The notes beneath the pieces are model-generated. The model did not search any database. It was not told where the DNA came from and worked only from the letters and a program-made list of their open reading frames with translations. Below are positions 25,491 to 34,203 of a stretch of 64,000 nucleotides of DNA, one piece after another. The stretch is taken from the NCBI GenBank assembly GCA_043747555.1, contig JAYTOY010000006.1, positions 62,001 to 126,000 on the forward strand, given 5' to 3'. The DNA comes from JAYWDA01 sp043747555. Its GTDB lineage: Bacteria > Bdellovibrionota > Bdellovibrionia > Bdellovibrionales > Bdellovibrionaceae. A program made the translations under genes and the position numbers. Numbering within the stretch: the stretch's first letter is position 1; every line of letters begins with the position of its first letter.

Positions 25491-25937
25491 ATGATTAAAA
25501 TCGATCTCCCAAAATATATGGGAAAGTGGTATGTCATTGCTAATATCCCAACTTTTCTTGAAAGAGGCGCCCATAATGCGACCGAGTCGTATAAATGGAA
25601 TGCCAAGAAAGAAGAAATTGATGTGGATTTTAGGTACAATCAGAATGCACCACGCGGGCGCCTGATTAAAATCCCGCAAAAAGCTTTTGTTCACAATCAA
25701 AAAACTAAGGCTGAATGGCGCATCCAACTTTTTTGGCCGTTTAAATCAGCTTATCTTATATTATTTATCGCTAAAGATTACTCGACGACGATTGTTGGGG
25801 TTCCAAATAAAAAGCATGTTTGGATAATGGCTCGCAAACCCCACCTTTCACTAGCGGTCTACACGAGACTTGTCGGAAAAGTAAAAAGCTTGGGATACGA
25901 CGTAACCAAACTTCAAAAAGTTCCGCAGAAAAATTAA
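25491..25937 (+). CDS. Lipocalin-like protein (Blc type) without signal peptide
   Basis: This 148-residue protein starts with the lipocalin signature YMGKWYVIANIPTFLERG and has the expected eight-strand pattern, including YSTTIVGVPNKKHVWIMARKP. Bacterial Blc proteins are outer membrane lipoproteins, but here no signal peptide or lipobox precedes the barrel, so it is predicted cytosolic unless another export signal exists. AGGAGG lies just upstream of the ATG. It trails punA by nine bases and so appears to ride on the nucleoside operon. Confidence 0.82.
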   Translation: MIKIDLPKYMGKWYVIANIPTFLERGAHNATESYKWNAKKEEIDVDFRYNQNAPRGRLIKIPQKAFVHNQKTKAEWRIQLFWPFKSAYLILFIAKDYSTTIVGVPNKKHVWIMARKPHLSLAVYTRLVGKVKSLGYDVTKLQKVPQKN

Positions 25938-25980
25938 TTCACAGATTCAATTAATTTATTTCTAAATTCCGCTAAGGGGG

Positions 25981-26991
25981 TTAGATTTCCATTTTTAAAA
26001 TTAGTTCTGCTTCGCATTCTGGATTGTCGGGATGCTGGACCACCTGAAATTTTTTGAAGCCGTTTTTTAGATAAAAGGCTCGCGTTTTTTCATAAGGCTT
26101 ATATTCCACGCTTTCATCAAGAGTATTTACCATCATAGAATGGCAACCTGATTGCAAACCTTGATTCTTAAGCGCTTGAAGTAACTTTTTCCCGAAACCT
26201 TGGTCTTGGTATTTTGGCAAGATGCCCATCCAACCTATTTGAAGATTTGCTTGATAAGAGAAATACATTAGAAAGCCAACAACTTGATCTTGATGTCGAT
26301 AAATCAGGCCATTTTGGTTTTCTAAATCTGCATTTATTGCTGAGATCCCTTTTTCTGTAAAAAAATCTGGCAGCTCTTGGGCGATTTTTAAGACATTTAA
26401 CTTATCCATGACAGTTAAGGGCTGAATATTATCTTTTTGATATTGGCTTGCGAGTTTTGAAAAAATAAAAGTATCCCTAATTTGTGACTGTTCTAAAGAA
26501 TTTTCCTTTAAAAGACCGTCAAAATAATATCCGCAAGAATTGGGAACTCGAGAAGATTTTAAATTGTTTGACGAGCAATGAACCTCGATCCGGTGAACGC
26601 CTTTTTCAAAAAGATGCGCTTCTAAAATCCTTAAGGCTTCGCTCATATAGCCGCGTCCTTCGTAATCTCCGACAATCCAGTATCCGATTTCACATCGTGG
26701 TACATCCCATCGAATATTGTGGACGCCGATATTACCCAAATAGCTGTCATCGTCTTTTAAAAAAATTCCGTAATCAAACATGGTGCTTTCGTTCCACATT
26801 TTATGAGTGGTTTTAATCCAGGCAAGCTCATCTTGCTCGACCTTAATGTGGGGAACCCAAGGCAAAAATACACCAAGTCGGTCACGATCCTTTTCAATGG
26901 CAGAGAACATTCTTGTGGCAAGACTTTCATCGTGCTTTTTCAGAATGATGCGAGAGCCCCCTAATAAGTCAGAAAGTGTCTGTTGTTTCAT
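25981..26991 (-). CDS. Tandem GNAT acetyltransferase (RimJ/RimL-type plus second GNAT)
   Basis: This 336-residue protein holds two GNAT domains. Residues 1-175 resemble RimJ/RimL N-acetyltransferases: VFLPWVPHIK, IGYWIVGDYEGRGYMSEAL and HRIEVHCSSNNLKSSRVP. Residues about 190-336 form a second GNAT fold with the acetyl-CoA loop LPKYQDQGFGKKLLQAL and ARTRAFYLKNGFKKF-like end. RimL-type enzymes act on N-termini of ribosomal proteins; the second domain's substrate is unknown. It stands alone, divergent from the subtilase gene. Confidence 0.85.
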   Translation of the reverse strand: MKQQTLSDLLGGSRIILKKHDESLATRMFSAIEKDRDRLGVFLPWVPHIKVEQDELAWIKTTHKMWNESTMFDYGIFLKDDDSYLGNIGVHNIRWDVPRCEIGYWIVGDYEGRGYMSEALRILEAHLFEKGVHRIEVHCSSNNLKSSRVPNSCGYYFDGLLKENSLEQSQIRDTFIFSKLASQYQKDNIQPLTVMDKLNVLKIAQELPDFFTEKGISAINADLENQNGLIYRHQDQVVGFLMYFSYQANLQIGWMGILPKYQDQGFGKKLLQALKNQGLQSGCHSMMVNTLDESVEYKPYEKTRAFYLKNGFKKFQVVQHPDNPECEAELILKMEI

Positions 26992-27107
26992 AAAGGAAAC
27001 TTATCAAAGCTCAAAATATTAGTCAGCCGATCTTTCAAGCCTGCGCGCCAAGCCCATGGTCTAGTTTTGTCTTCCAGACTCCGCTAGGGTTTGTCCCATT
27101 CCGAGAA

Positions 27108-27174
27108 GTTAACCGAGGGGATTTCTGCAGTGTCATCACTGTAAGGACTAGGATGTCCTGCCCCACTGTTTAAC
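27108..27174 (+). promoter_or_regulatory. Structured leader of the subtilase gene
   Basis: A nested arrangement of inverted repeats lies 15 bases before the start codon. GTTAAC (27108) can pair with GTTTAAC (27168), and GGGG (27117) with CCCC (27161). Inside are two hairpins: CAGTG/CACTG (27128-27141, loop TCAT) and AGGAC/GTCCT (27144-27159, six-base loop). Together they make a three-way junction with a closing stem. It matches no riboswitch class known to me. Confidence 0.4.
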
Positions 27175-27188
27175 TTTAGGGAGAGTGC

Positions 27189-28448
27189 ATGGATGTACGA
27201 AAGCCAGCTTTAATTGCGGCGCTGTTTTTAGTCATTTCATCTTGTCAAAAAAATCGACCCGTTGACAATGTTCTTGAAAGCAAAGAATTTTCATTAAGTG
27301 AAAAGCCCTGTGCCGAGCAGAGAATTGAAAATAAGTTTTTGGTTCAGTGGAAAGATGGGACCGTTGAAGCTAGAACTGCCACAGACTATGAAAGCTTCAA
27401 AACAGATTTCGTCGAACCTAATTTAGACCAATTAAAAAGAGTTGAATTTGACCGCGTGATAAACCTTTCGCAAGCTGATTCCTCGTCGGACAGCTCGTCA
27501 GGATTCAGCCAAGACTGGGGACAAAAAAGCATTTTTGCAGATGCCGCTTGGAACGCTGGAATCACGGGACAAGGAATTACTGTTGGGGTGATCGACACTT
27601 GGGTTGATCCAACTCATCCACAACTAAAAAATCAATTTGCTATTAACGCAGGTGAAATTCCTAATAATGGTATTGATGATGATAACAATGGCTATATTGA
27701 TGATTATTACGGCGGTGCTTTTTTTACAGAACCTACGCCCCCACCAGGACAAAAAAATCCTGTGGCTGTCCATGGGACACATGTTTCGGGAATTATTGCT
27801 GCTGATCCAGCCGCGGGCTCCATTAAAGGCTTAGCTTATAATTCAAAAATTATTGAAGCTGCGTTCCTTAATAGCCAAGGGAGCGGAAGTTTTTCTGATG
27901 CTTCACGAGCCCTCGATTATCTGATGGCAAGAAATGTTAAAATTATAAATGCCAGTTGGGGCGGACCCGATTGCAGTAAAATTATGTATGATAAATTTCA
28001 AGAAGTTGCTAACGCTGGAATTTTGATGGTCGTTGCTGCTGGAAATAATCACGTTGATATAGGTCGAAATTTAGAATCGCCGGCTTCATTTAATATTTTT
28101 AATCAAATTACTGTGGCAGCGAACACGCCCTACGATTTACTGACGACCTTTTCAAACTACAGCACTTTACTGACTCATCTAACAGCTCCGGGCGAAAATA
28201 TTTTCAGTACGGTTCCTTTTTCGGCTAACCCTAAGGGAATTGCCGGAATGTCGGGAACAAGTATGGCAGCACCCTTTGTCACAGGCGCCGCGGCTTTGGT
28301 TTGGAGTGCTCGACCTCAGGCAAGTATGCAACAAGTACGGGATGCTTTGCTTAATTCAGTGGATGTCAGCGATGTTTTACCTTTAGTCACAAAGGGTCGC
28401 CTAAATATCCAGCGCGCCATTGCAGAAATTAAAACTAAGATTCCATAA
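27189..28448 (+). CDS. Secreted subtilisin-like serine protease (S8), probable lipoprotein
   Basis: This 419-residue protein has a lipoprotein-type signal (ALIAALFLVISSC, Cys near 19), then a prodomain-like region to about 105. The S8 catalytic triad is complete: Asp in VGVIDTWVDP, His in HGTHVSGIIA and Ser in GTSMAAPFVTGAAAL. The oxyanion Asn is in AAGNNH. An acidic Asn/Asp-rich loop after the Asp (NGIDDDNNGYIDD) may bind calcium. AGGGAG lies five bases upstream. It likely digests proteins outside or in the periplasm. Confidence 0.93.
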   Translation: MDVRKPALIAALFLVISSCQKNRPVDNVLESKEFSLSEKPCAEQRIENKFLVQWKDGTVEARTATDYESFKTDFVEPNLDQLKRVEFDRVINLSQADSSSDSSSGFSQDWGQKSIFADAAWNAGITGQGITVGVIDTWVDPTHPQLKNQFAINAGEIPNNGIDDDNNGYIDDYYGGAFFTEPTPPPGQKNPVAVHGTHVSGIIAADPAAGSIKGLAYNSKIIEAAFLNSQGSGSFSDASRALDYLMARNVKIINASWGGPDCSKIMYDKFQEVANAGILMVVAAGNNHVDIGRNLESPASFNIFNQITVAANTPYDLLTTFSNYSTLLTHLTAPGENIFSTVPFSANPKGIAGMSGTSMAAPFVTGAAALVWSARPQASMQQVRDALLNSVDVSDVLPLVTKGRLNIQRAIAEIKTKIP

Positions 28449-28557
28449 ATGACGCGCAGGGCTTATTTCCCTGTTGCGGCATATCCAAGGCCTTTAATTT
28501 TCAGTGATTTGTTGATCACCCATGGTACAGAATATCCTCTTATACCAGGGTGAAATT

Positions 28558-29847
28558 ATGAGACTTTATATTGCTGATTTGAAAAACCATGTAGGCGAAG
28601 AAGTTGAGCTTAAAGGTTGGACTTACAACTCGCGTTCTTCCGGAAAAGTTAAGTTTTTAGAGATTCGGGATGGAACAGGAATCGTTCCCTGCGTTTTCTT
28701 TAAAGGCGAGTGCGAAAATCAAGCCCTTGAAGTTTTTGAGAAGGTCACACAAGAGTGCACTGTAAAAATTCGCGGCACCGTTCGTAAACATCCAAAGCAT
28801 GAAAATGTTTTTGAATTGGGCGCAAAAACTCTTGAGATCTTAGCTCCGTCTGAAAACTATCCGATTTCACCCAAAGATCACGGCACTGATTTTCTGATGG
28901 AAAATCGTCATTTGTGGATTCGTTCAAAGCGGCAACACGCTATTCTTCGTGTCAGGCATGAAATCATTCACGCCATCCGTGATTTTTTTGATGGCCGTGG
29001 CTTTACATTAACTGATGCGCCGATTTTTACTCCCAGTGCTTGCGAAGGAACTTCTAATCTTTTCGAGACTAAGTATTTTGATGAAAGTATGTACCTGTCG
29101 CAATCGGGCCAACTTTATATGGAAGCGACAGCGGCAGCGCTAGGAAAAGTTTATTGTTTTGGTCCGACCTTTCGGGCGGAAAAGTCAAAAACTCGAAGGC
29201 ATTTGATTGAATTTTGGATGGTCGAACCCGAAGTGGCTTTTAACGACATGTATGACAACATGGAATTAGCTGAACAATTTATCGAATATATCGTGCAAAG
29301 AACTTTGAAAAATCGACCGGAAGAATTAAAAGTTTTAGAAAGAGATTTAACAAAGCTTGAAGTGATTAAGGGCTCTTTTCCGCGCCTTCATTATAAAGAA
29401 GCTTGTGAAATCATTAAAAAAGAAAATCCAGAATTTAATATTGGCGATGACTTTGGTGCACCGGACGAAACAATTATCTCGTCAAAATATGATAAGCCGG
29501 TTTTTGTGCATCACTATCCACAAGCCATTAAAGCTTTCTATATGAAAGAAGATCCTAAAGAGCCCGGCTATGCCATGGGCTGTGATTTGCTAGCCACCGA
29601 AGGCTACGGCGAAATTATTGGCGGCGGTCAACGCGAAGAAAGCATTGAAAAGCTTTTAACAAAAATTAAAGAACACAATCTGAATGAAAAAGATTTTCAG
29701 TGGTACTTAGACTTGCGTCGCTTTGGATCGTTTCCTCATAGCGGATTTGGCTTAGGGGTTGAGCGAGCTGTTGCTTGGATTTGTGGACTGCCGCACATTC
29801 GCGAAACAATTACATTTCCACGATTATATGGACGCAGTTACCCTTGA
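28558..29847 (+). CDS. asnS: Asparaginyl-tRNA synthetase
   Basis: The ATG at 28558 gives 429 residues starting MRLYIADLKNHVGEEVELKGW. An OB-fold anticodon-binding domain (about 12-100) precedes the class II core. Motif 2 is GPTFRAEKSKTRRHLIEFWM and motif 3 is GFGLGVERAVAWI. The sequence favours AsnRS over AspRS by length and the absence of the bacterial AspRS insertion. It overlaps no neighbour and is 19 bases upstream of the carboxylase operon, so it may be cotranscribed with it. Confidence 0.94.
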   Translation: MRLYIADLKNHVGEEVELKGWTYNSRSSGKVKFLEIRDGTGIVPCVFFKGECENQALEVFEKVTQECTVKIRGTVRKHPKHENVFELGAKTLEILAPSENYPISPKDHGTDFLMENRHLWIRSKRQHAILRVRHEIIHAIRDFFDGRGFTLTDAPIFTPSACEGTSNLFETKYFDESMYLSQSGQLYMEATAAALGKVYCFGPTFRAEKSKTRRHLIEFWMVEPEVAFNDMYDNMELAEQFIEYIVQRTLKNRPEELKVLERDLTKLEVIKGSFPRLHYKEACEIIKKENPEFNIGDDFGAPDETIISSKYDKPVFVHHYPQAIKAFYMKEDPKEPGYAMGCDLLATEGYGEIIGGGQREESIEKLLTKIKEHNLNEKDFQWYLDLRRFGSFPHSGFGLGVERAVAWICGLPHIRETITFPRLYGRSYP

Positions 29848-29866
29848 TGATTGCTTAAGGAGATTT

Positions 29867-31432
29867 ATGTCGACGACCGATTCAATTTTTGAGCAACGCC
29901 TTAAAGAACTTGAGCGCCGCAATGAGCAAGCGATGCAAGGCGGCGGTGAAGCACGGCTTGCTAAACACAAGCAAGGTGGTCGCCTGACGGCGCGCGAGCG
30001 TTTGGATGTTTTGCTAGATCCAGGAAGCTTTGTCGAGATGGACCGCTTTGTCGCCCATCGCTGTATTGATTTTGGTATGGCTGATGTGAAAATTCCTGGT
30101 GATGGTGTTGTTACCGGTTACGGTCGCGTGAATGGAAAAGTTATTTATGTTTCTAGCCAAGACTTTACGGTTGTTGGCGGATCGATGTCTCGGACACAAG
30201 CAAATAAAATTTGTAAAGTGATGGACCTTGCGACTAAAAATGGTTCGCCGTTTATTAGTTTGAATGATTCCGGCGGCGCCCGCATTCAAGAAGGTATTGA
30301 GTCGTTGGGTGGATATGCTGATATTTTTAGTCGTAATACTTTAGCTTCAGGTGTTGTGCCTCAGATCACAGCGATCATGGGGCCATGTGCTGGGGGTGCG
30401 GTTTATTCGCCGAGTATTACTGATTTTGTTTTTATGGTTAAAAAAACCAGTTACATGTTTGTGACTGGGCCTGATGTGATTAAAACAGTCACTCATGAAG
30501 ATGTGACAAAAGAGGATCTTGGTGGAGCTGTCACCCATTCGCAAAAATCGGGTGTTGCCCATTTTGCTGCTGAAGATGATAAGCACTGTTTGCTTTTAAT
30601 CCGCGAACTCTTAAGTTTCCTTCCAGCTAATAACGTCGACGATGCGCCGGTGCTTCCAACGGAAGATCGTCCTGATCGTTTAGTGGAAAATTTAGCCGCA
30701 TTAATTCCTGACAATCCTAAAAAGCCTTACGACATGCTCAGTGTGATCACAGAGTGTGTCGACGAAGGTTATTTTTTAGAAGTTCACAAATATTTTGCGC
30801 AAAATATTATTGTGGGTTTTGCTCGCTTCAATGGACGTCCCGTTGGAATTGTTGCCAATCAGCCCAATATTTTGGCTGGCTGTTTAAACATCGAGGCATC
30901 TCGCAAGGCCGCCCGATTTATTCGCTTTTGTGATGCTTTTAATATTCCCATCGTTAGCTTTGTTGATGTTCCGGGTTTCTTGCCAGGAAAAGATCAAGAG
31001 TGGAATGGTATTATCACTCACGGAGCAAAACTTCTTTATGCTTACGCTGAGGCAACAGTTCCAAAAATTACTTTAATCACGCGGAAAGCCTACGGTGGTG
31101 CTTACATTGTTATGGGCTCAAAGCTTTTACGTTCTGATGTGAACTTGGCGTTCCCTTCTGCAGAAATTGCTGTGATGGGTGCCGATGGCGCCGTCAGCAT
31201 TATTTCTAGGGAAGAAATTGCAAAGGCAAAAGATCCCGCAGCCGAGCGGGCGCGACTGATTGCTGATTACGAACAAAAATTTAGCAATCCTTATGTTTCA
31301 GCAGAGCTAGGTTACACAGATGAAGTGATCGAGCCTGCGGTGACAAGAAAGCGCATTATTGATTCTTTAGAAATGCTTAAGAACAAACGCGATATTATTC
31401 CTCCGAAAAAGCATGGCAATATCCCTCTCTAG
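29867..31432 (+). CDS. Acyl-CoA carboxylase carboxyltransferase subunit (PccB-like)
   Basis: The ATG at 29867 has AAGGAG upstream and yields 521 residues. The two crotonase-like carboxyltransferase halves are evident. GGARIQEGIESLGGYADIF and GPCAGGAVYSPSITDFVFM form one active site; VPGFLPGKDQEWNGIITHGAK and KAYGGAYIVMGSK form the other. It transfers CO2 from carboxybiotin to propionyl-CoA, or another acyl-CoA. The following two genes encode biotin carboxylase and biotin carrier, so the three make one enzyme. Propionyl-CoA is the likeliest substrate by resemblance, not proof. Confidence 0.9.
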   Translation: MSTTDSIFEQRLKELERRNEQAMQGGGEARLAKHKQGGRLTARERLDVLLDPGSFVEMDRFVAHRCIDFGMADVKIPGDGVVTGYGRVNGKVIYVSSQDFTVVGGSMSRTQANKICKVMDLATKNGSPFISLNDSGGARIQEGIESLGGYADIFSRNTLASGVVPQITAIMGPCAGGAVYSPSITDFVFMVKKTSYMFVTGPDVIKTVTHEDVTKEDLGGAVTHSQKSGVAHFAAEDDKHCLLLIRELLSFLPANNVDDAPVLPTEDRPDRLVENLAALIPDNPKKPYDMLSVITECVDEGYFLEVHKYFAQNIIVGFARFNGRPVGIVANQPNILAGCLNIEASRKAARFIRFCDAFNIPIVSFVDVPGFLPGKDQEWNGIITHGAKLLYAYAEATVPKITLITRKAYGGAYIVMGSKLLRSDVNLAFPSAEIAVMGADGAVSIISREEIAKAKDPAAERARLIADYEQKFSNPYVSAELGYTDEVIEPAVTRKRIIDSLEMLKNKRDIIPPKKHGNIPL

Positions 31433-31441
31433 GAGAAAAAG

Positions 31442-32965
31442 ATGGCTCAGGATTTTAAGGGAAAAAAATTATTTAAAAAAATTCTGATCGCTAATCGCGG
31501 CGAGATTGCCATTCGAGTTACTCGTTGCTGCCGCGAACTAGGAATTTCTTCGGTGGCTGTTTTTAGTGATGCCGACCGAGACAGCTTGCATGTATTTTTA
31601 GCAGATCAGGCTTACAATATCGGGCCTGCTCCTTCCCGAGAATCTTATTTGAATTACAAAAAAATTATTGAGGTCGCGCTGGCCTCTGGCTGTGATGCGA
31701 TCCATCCAGGCTATGGCTTTTTGTCTGAGAACGCGATTTTTGTCCGCGCCTGTGCTGAAGCGGGAATTACTTTTATCGGCCCAACACCTGAAAATATCGA
31801 CTCGATGGGTGACAAACTGTCGGCTAAATCTTTAATGCAAAAAGCCGGCGTACCCATTGTGCCCGGCAGCGATGGCGGCGTTGAAAATTTAGAAGTGGCG
31901 CAAGCGGTGGCCGCAAAAATTGGCTATCCGATTATTATTAAAGCCTCTGCTGGGGGTGGCGGAAAAGGTATGCGAATTGTTCGCCAAGACTCAGAATTAG
32001 AAAGCGCTTTTCGTGCTTGTCGGTCAGAAGGCCAGAATTATTTTGGAAATCCGATTGTTTATATAGAAAAATTTATTAACGACCCGAAACATATTGAAAT
32101 TCAAGTTTTTGGCGACACGCATGGAAATGTTGTTCATCTGTTTGAGCGGGAATGTTCCGTTCAGCGCCGCCATCAAAAAATTATTGAAGAAGCTCCAAGC
32201 CCTTCTGTGCCTCCGGAAGTTCGCAAAAAAATGGGCGACGCTGCTGTCAGGGCTGCAAAACAGATTAATTATATCGGCGCGGGCACCATCGAATTTATTT
32301 TTGATAACAAAACAAAAGAATTCTTTTTTATGGAAATGAACACTCGGTTACAGGTGGAACATCCCATCACTGAGCTGACAACAAATTTAGATTTGGTCAA
32401 AGAGCAAATTAATGTGGCCGCAGGCTTTGCCCTCAGTTTTAAACAAGACGAAGTGAAACAAAAAGGACATGCGATTGAAGCTCGAATTTGTGCTGAAGAT
32501 CCTGTGACTTATCAACCGTCGCCAGGAAAAATTCGAGCTTGCCGCCATCCGCAAGGACCTTTTTTGCGTGTCGATTCTTATGCGTATCCAGGTTACGAAG
32601 TGCCCATCTATTATGACCCGATGATCGCAAAGGTGATTACGTGGGGCGAAACCCGCGAAGAGGCTATCGATCGAATGCAGCGAGCTTTAACAGAATTTAT
32701 TTTAACAGGAATTAAAACAAATATCGTTTTGCACAAAACAATTTTAGATCATCCAAAGTTTAAAGATGGCAGCTACACAACACAGTTTATTGAAAAAAAC
32801 TTCGAAGTGATCGAGCCAGAACTTTTTAAAGAAATTGAAGATCCTGTTTTTCTAATTGCAGCGGCAATCTCGGCTTACAACGATCGCAAATCTAAAGATG
32901 TCAGACAGCTGAATTTAAATTCAAACTGGAAACGAATCGGTCGCAAACTGGTTTTAAGGACTTAA
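31442..32965 (+). CDS. Biotin carboxylase subunit of acyl-CoA carboxylase
   Basis: This 507-residue protein carboxylates biotin using ATP and bicarbonate. ILIANRGEIAIRVTRCCRE begins the N-terminal domain. The ATP-grasp domain has KASAGGGGKGMRIV and MNTRLQVEHPITE; the RDCSxQRRxQK motif appears as ERECSVQRRHQKIIEEAPSP. A C-terminal tail of about 60 residues extends beyond the usual AccC length. It lies nine bases after the carboxyltransferase and two before the carrier gene. Confidence 0.93.
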   Translation: MAQDFKGKKLFKKILIANRGEIAIRVTRCCRELGISSVAVFSDADRDSLHVFLADQAYNIGPAPSRESYLNYKKIIEVALASGCDAIHPGYGFLSENAIFVRACAEAGITFIGPTPENIDSMGDKLSAKSLMQKAGVPIVPGSDGGVENLEVAQAVAAKIGYPIIIKASAGGGGKGMRIVRQDSELESAFRACRSEGQNYFGNPIVYIEKFINDPKHIEIQVFGDTHGNVVHLFERECSVQRRHQKIIEEAPSPSVPPEVRKKMGDAAVRAAKQINYIGAGTIEFIFDNKTKEFFFMEMNTRLQVEHPITELTTNLDLVKEQINVAAGFALSFKQDEVKQKGHAIEARICAEDPVTYQPSPGKIRACRHPQGPFLRVDSYAYPGYEVPIYYDPMIAKVITWGETREEAIDRMQRALTEFILTGIKTNIVLHKTILDHPKFKDGSYTTQFIEKNFEVIEPELFKEIEDPVFLIAAAISAYNDRKSKDVRQLNLNSNWKRIGRKLVLRT

Positions 32966-32967
32966 AA

Positions 32968-33495
32968 ATGTACTTTGAAGCAGAACTTAAAGGGCGAAAA
33001 TATAAAGTCGATGTCACTGAACTGCGGGCTCATTGGAAATTAGCGATGCAGGAAGAGGGCAAAGAGTGGATCTACTATGAGGTTTCAAAAAATGATTTTA
33101 AAGGAGCTGAGGAATACGTCAGCTTTCTTTTTAATGGACAGTCTTATTTGATTGATGTGATTGGATCTGACACGGAGTACACCGTTTTTACGCGGAATTC
33201 GTTTCGAACAATTAAAATTTATAATGATGAAATGATTCTTCATCAATCTTTGAAAAAAGGTGGCGGCTTTGGCGGCGATCAAGAATTGCGCTCTGGCATG
33301 CCCGGAAAAATCATCGAGATTTTCGCTAAGGTTGGCGACGTCGTGAAGGCCAATAAGCCATTACTTATTATGGAAGCGATGAAAATGGAAAATGAAATGC
33401 GCAGTGCTCGGGACGTAAAGATAAAGGAAATCTTAGTTCGACAAGGCGACAGTGTCGAATCCGGCGCCATTCTGATTCGTTTCGAAGACGCTTAG
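32968..33495 (+). CDS. Biotin carboxyl carrier subunit of acyl-CoA carboxylase
   Basis: This 175-residue protein ends in a biotinyl domain (about 105-175) with the biotinylated lysine in MEAMKMENEM and the preceding MPGKIIEIFAKVGDVV. The N-terminal 100 residues lack the Pro/Ala-rich linker of AccB and may dock on the other subunits, as in the BT domain of propionyl-CoA carboxylase. It ends the three-gene operon and converges, by a 4-base overlap, on the next gene. Confidence 0.92.
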   Translation: MYFEAELKGRKYKVDVTELRAHWKLAMQEEGKEWIYYEVSKNDFKGAEEYVSFLFNGQSYLIDVIGSDTEYTVFTRNSFRTIKIYNDEMILHQSLKKGGGFGGDQELRSGMPGKIIEIFAKVGDVVKANKPLLIMEAMKMENEMRSARDVKIKEILVRQGDSVESGAILIRFEDA

Positions 33496-34142
33496 TTTTC
33501 TTCTTTTTTATCGTCTTTTTTGTCTTCGCTGGCTGATTCCTTGCCAACTTCCTTTGCCTCAGGATGTTGATCGGTGACTTTACCTACCATGTCCGAGACG
33601 GAGACCATTCCAAAAACTCCACTGTCTTTTTCTCCAGGTCCAAAGCTAGAAAAGACAATGAGGTCAGTTTTTGCAATGACGCCTTTTTTCTGAACCTCAG
33701 CTAAAGAAAGAGGTGGTGGATAGTTTGGGTCTCCGAAGAAATATCCGCCATTGACTCCGTTCACCACTTTTCCATTTATTTTTAAATACCACCCCGCCCC
33801 TTTTTGGCTGATCAGCGCAAATTTATCACCAGGTTTTCCAACCACTCGGCGAATCACAGGGTCACCAAATTCTGTAAACCGATAAAGAACTAAATCACCT
33901 GTTTCCATGGGATGACAGGCGTACCAATTAAGAGTGACCTCAACAACTTGGCCCTCTTCAACGATGCCACGCATGTAAGGGTCAGCCATTGCAAAATTAA
34001 CGACCTTGCCTGGACAGATCGCCGGATCAAAATTGTAAATTTCTTTTCGCACCGGCCCCGTTACTTTGGGCTCGCGTGAAAAAAACCAAAGACCAACGAG
34101 AACCACAACAACAACTGAAATTATAATAGCTATTTTTTTCAT
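33492..34142 (-). CDS. Degenerate signal peptidase I (S26) homologue
   Basis: The ATG at 34142 gives 216 residues starting with a membrane anchor (KKIAIIISVVVVVLVGLWFF). The periplasmic part follows the S26 signal peptidase plan: ADPYMRGIVEEG at the box B position, VIRRVVGKPGD at box D and GPGEKDSGVFGMVS at box E. The box B serine appears replaced by tyrosine, and the box D catalytic lysine by arginine. It is therefore likely inactive as a peptidase. The acidic/basic C-tail (KKDDKKEEN) is low-complexity. No ribosome-binding site is clear. Confidence 0.75.
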   Translation of the reverse strand: MKKIAIIISVVVVVLVGLWFFSREPKVTGPVRKEIYNFDPAICPGKVVNFAMADPYMRGIVEEGQVVEVTLNWYACHPMETGDLVLYRFTEFGDPVIRRVVGKPGDKFALISQKGAGWYLKINGKVVNGVNGGYFFGDPNYPPPLSLAEVQKKGVIAKTDLIVFSSFGPGEKDSGVFGMVSVSDMVGKVTDQHPEAKEVGKESASEDKKDDKKEEN

Positions 34143-34203
34143 ATAATAAATCGTATTGAGGATTGGATTTCCTTGCAACTGCGAAGATCAGAATCCAATA
34201 GAC

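Noticed and set aside
27108..27174. GEMM (c-di-GMP) riboswitch in the subtilase leader
   Set aside because: The conserved GEMM core sequences are absent; only generic paired segments are seen, so no known class was called.
34143..34178. TTG start extending the signal peptidase-like protein by 12 residues
   Set aside because: There is no ribosome-binding site upstream and the added residues are not part of the membrane anchor.
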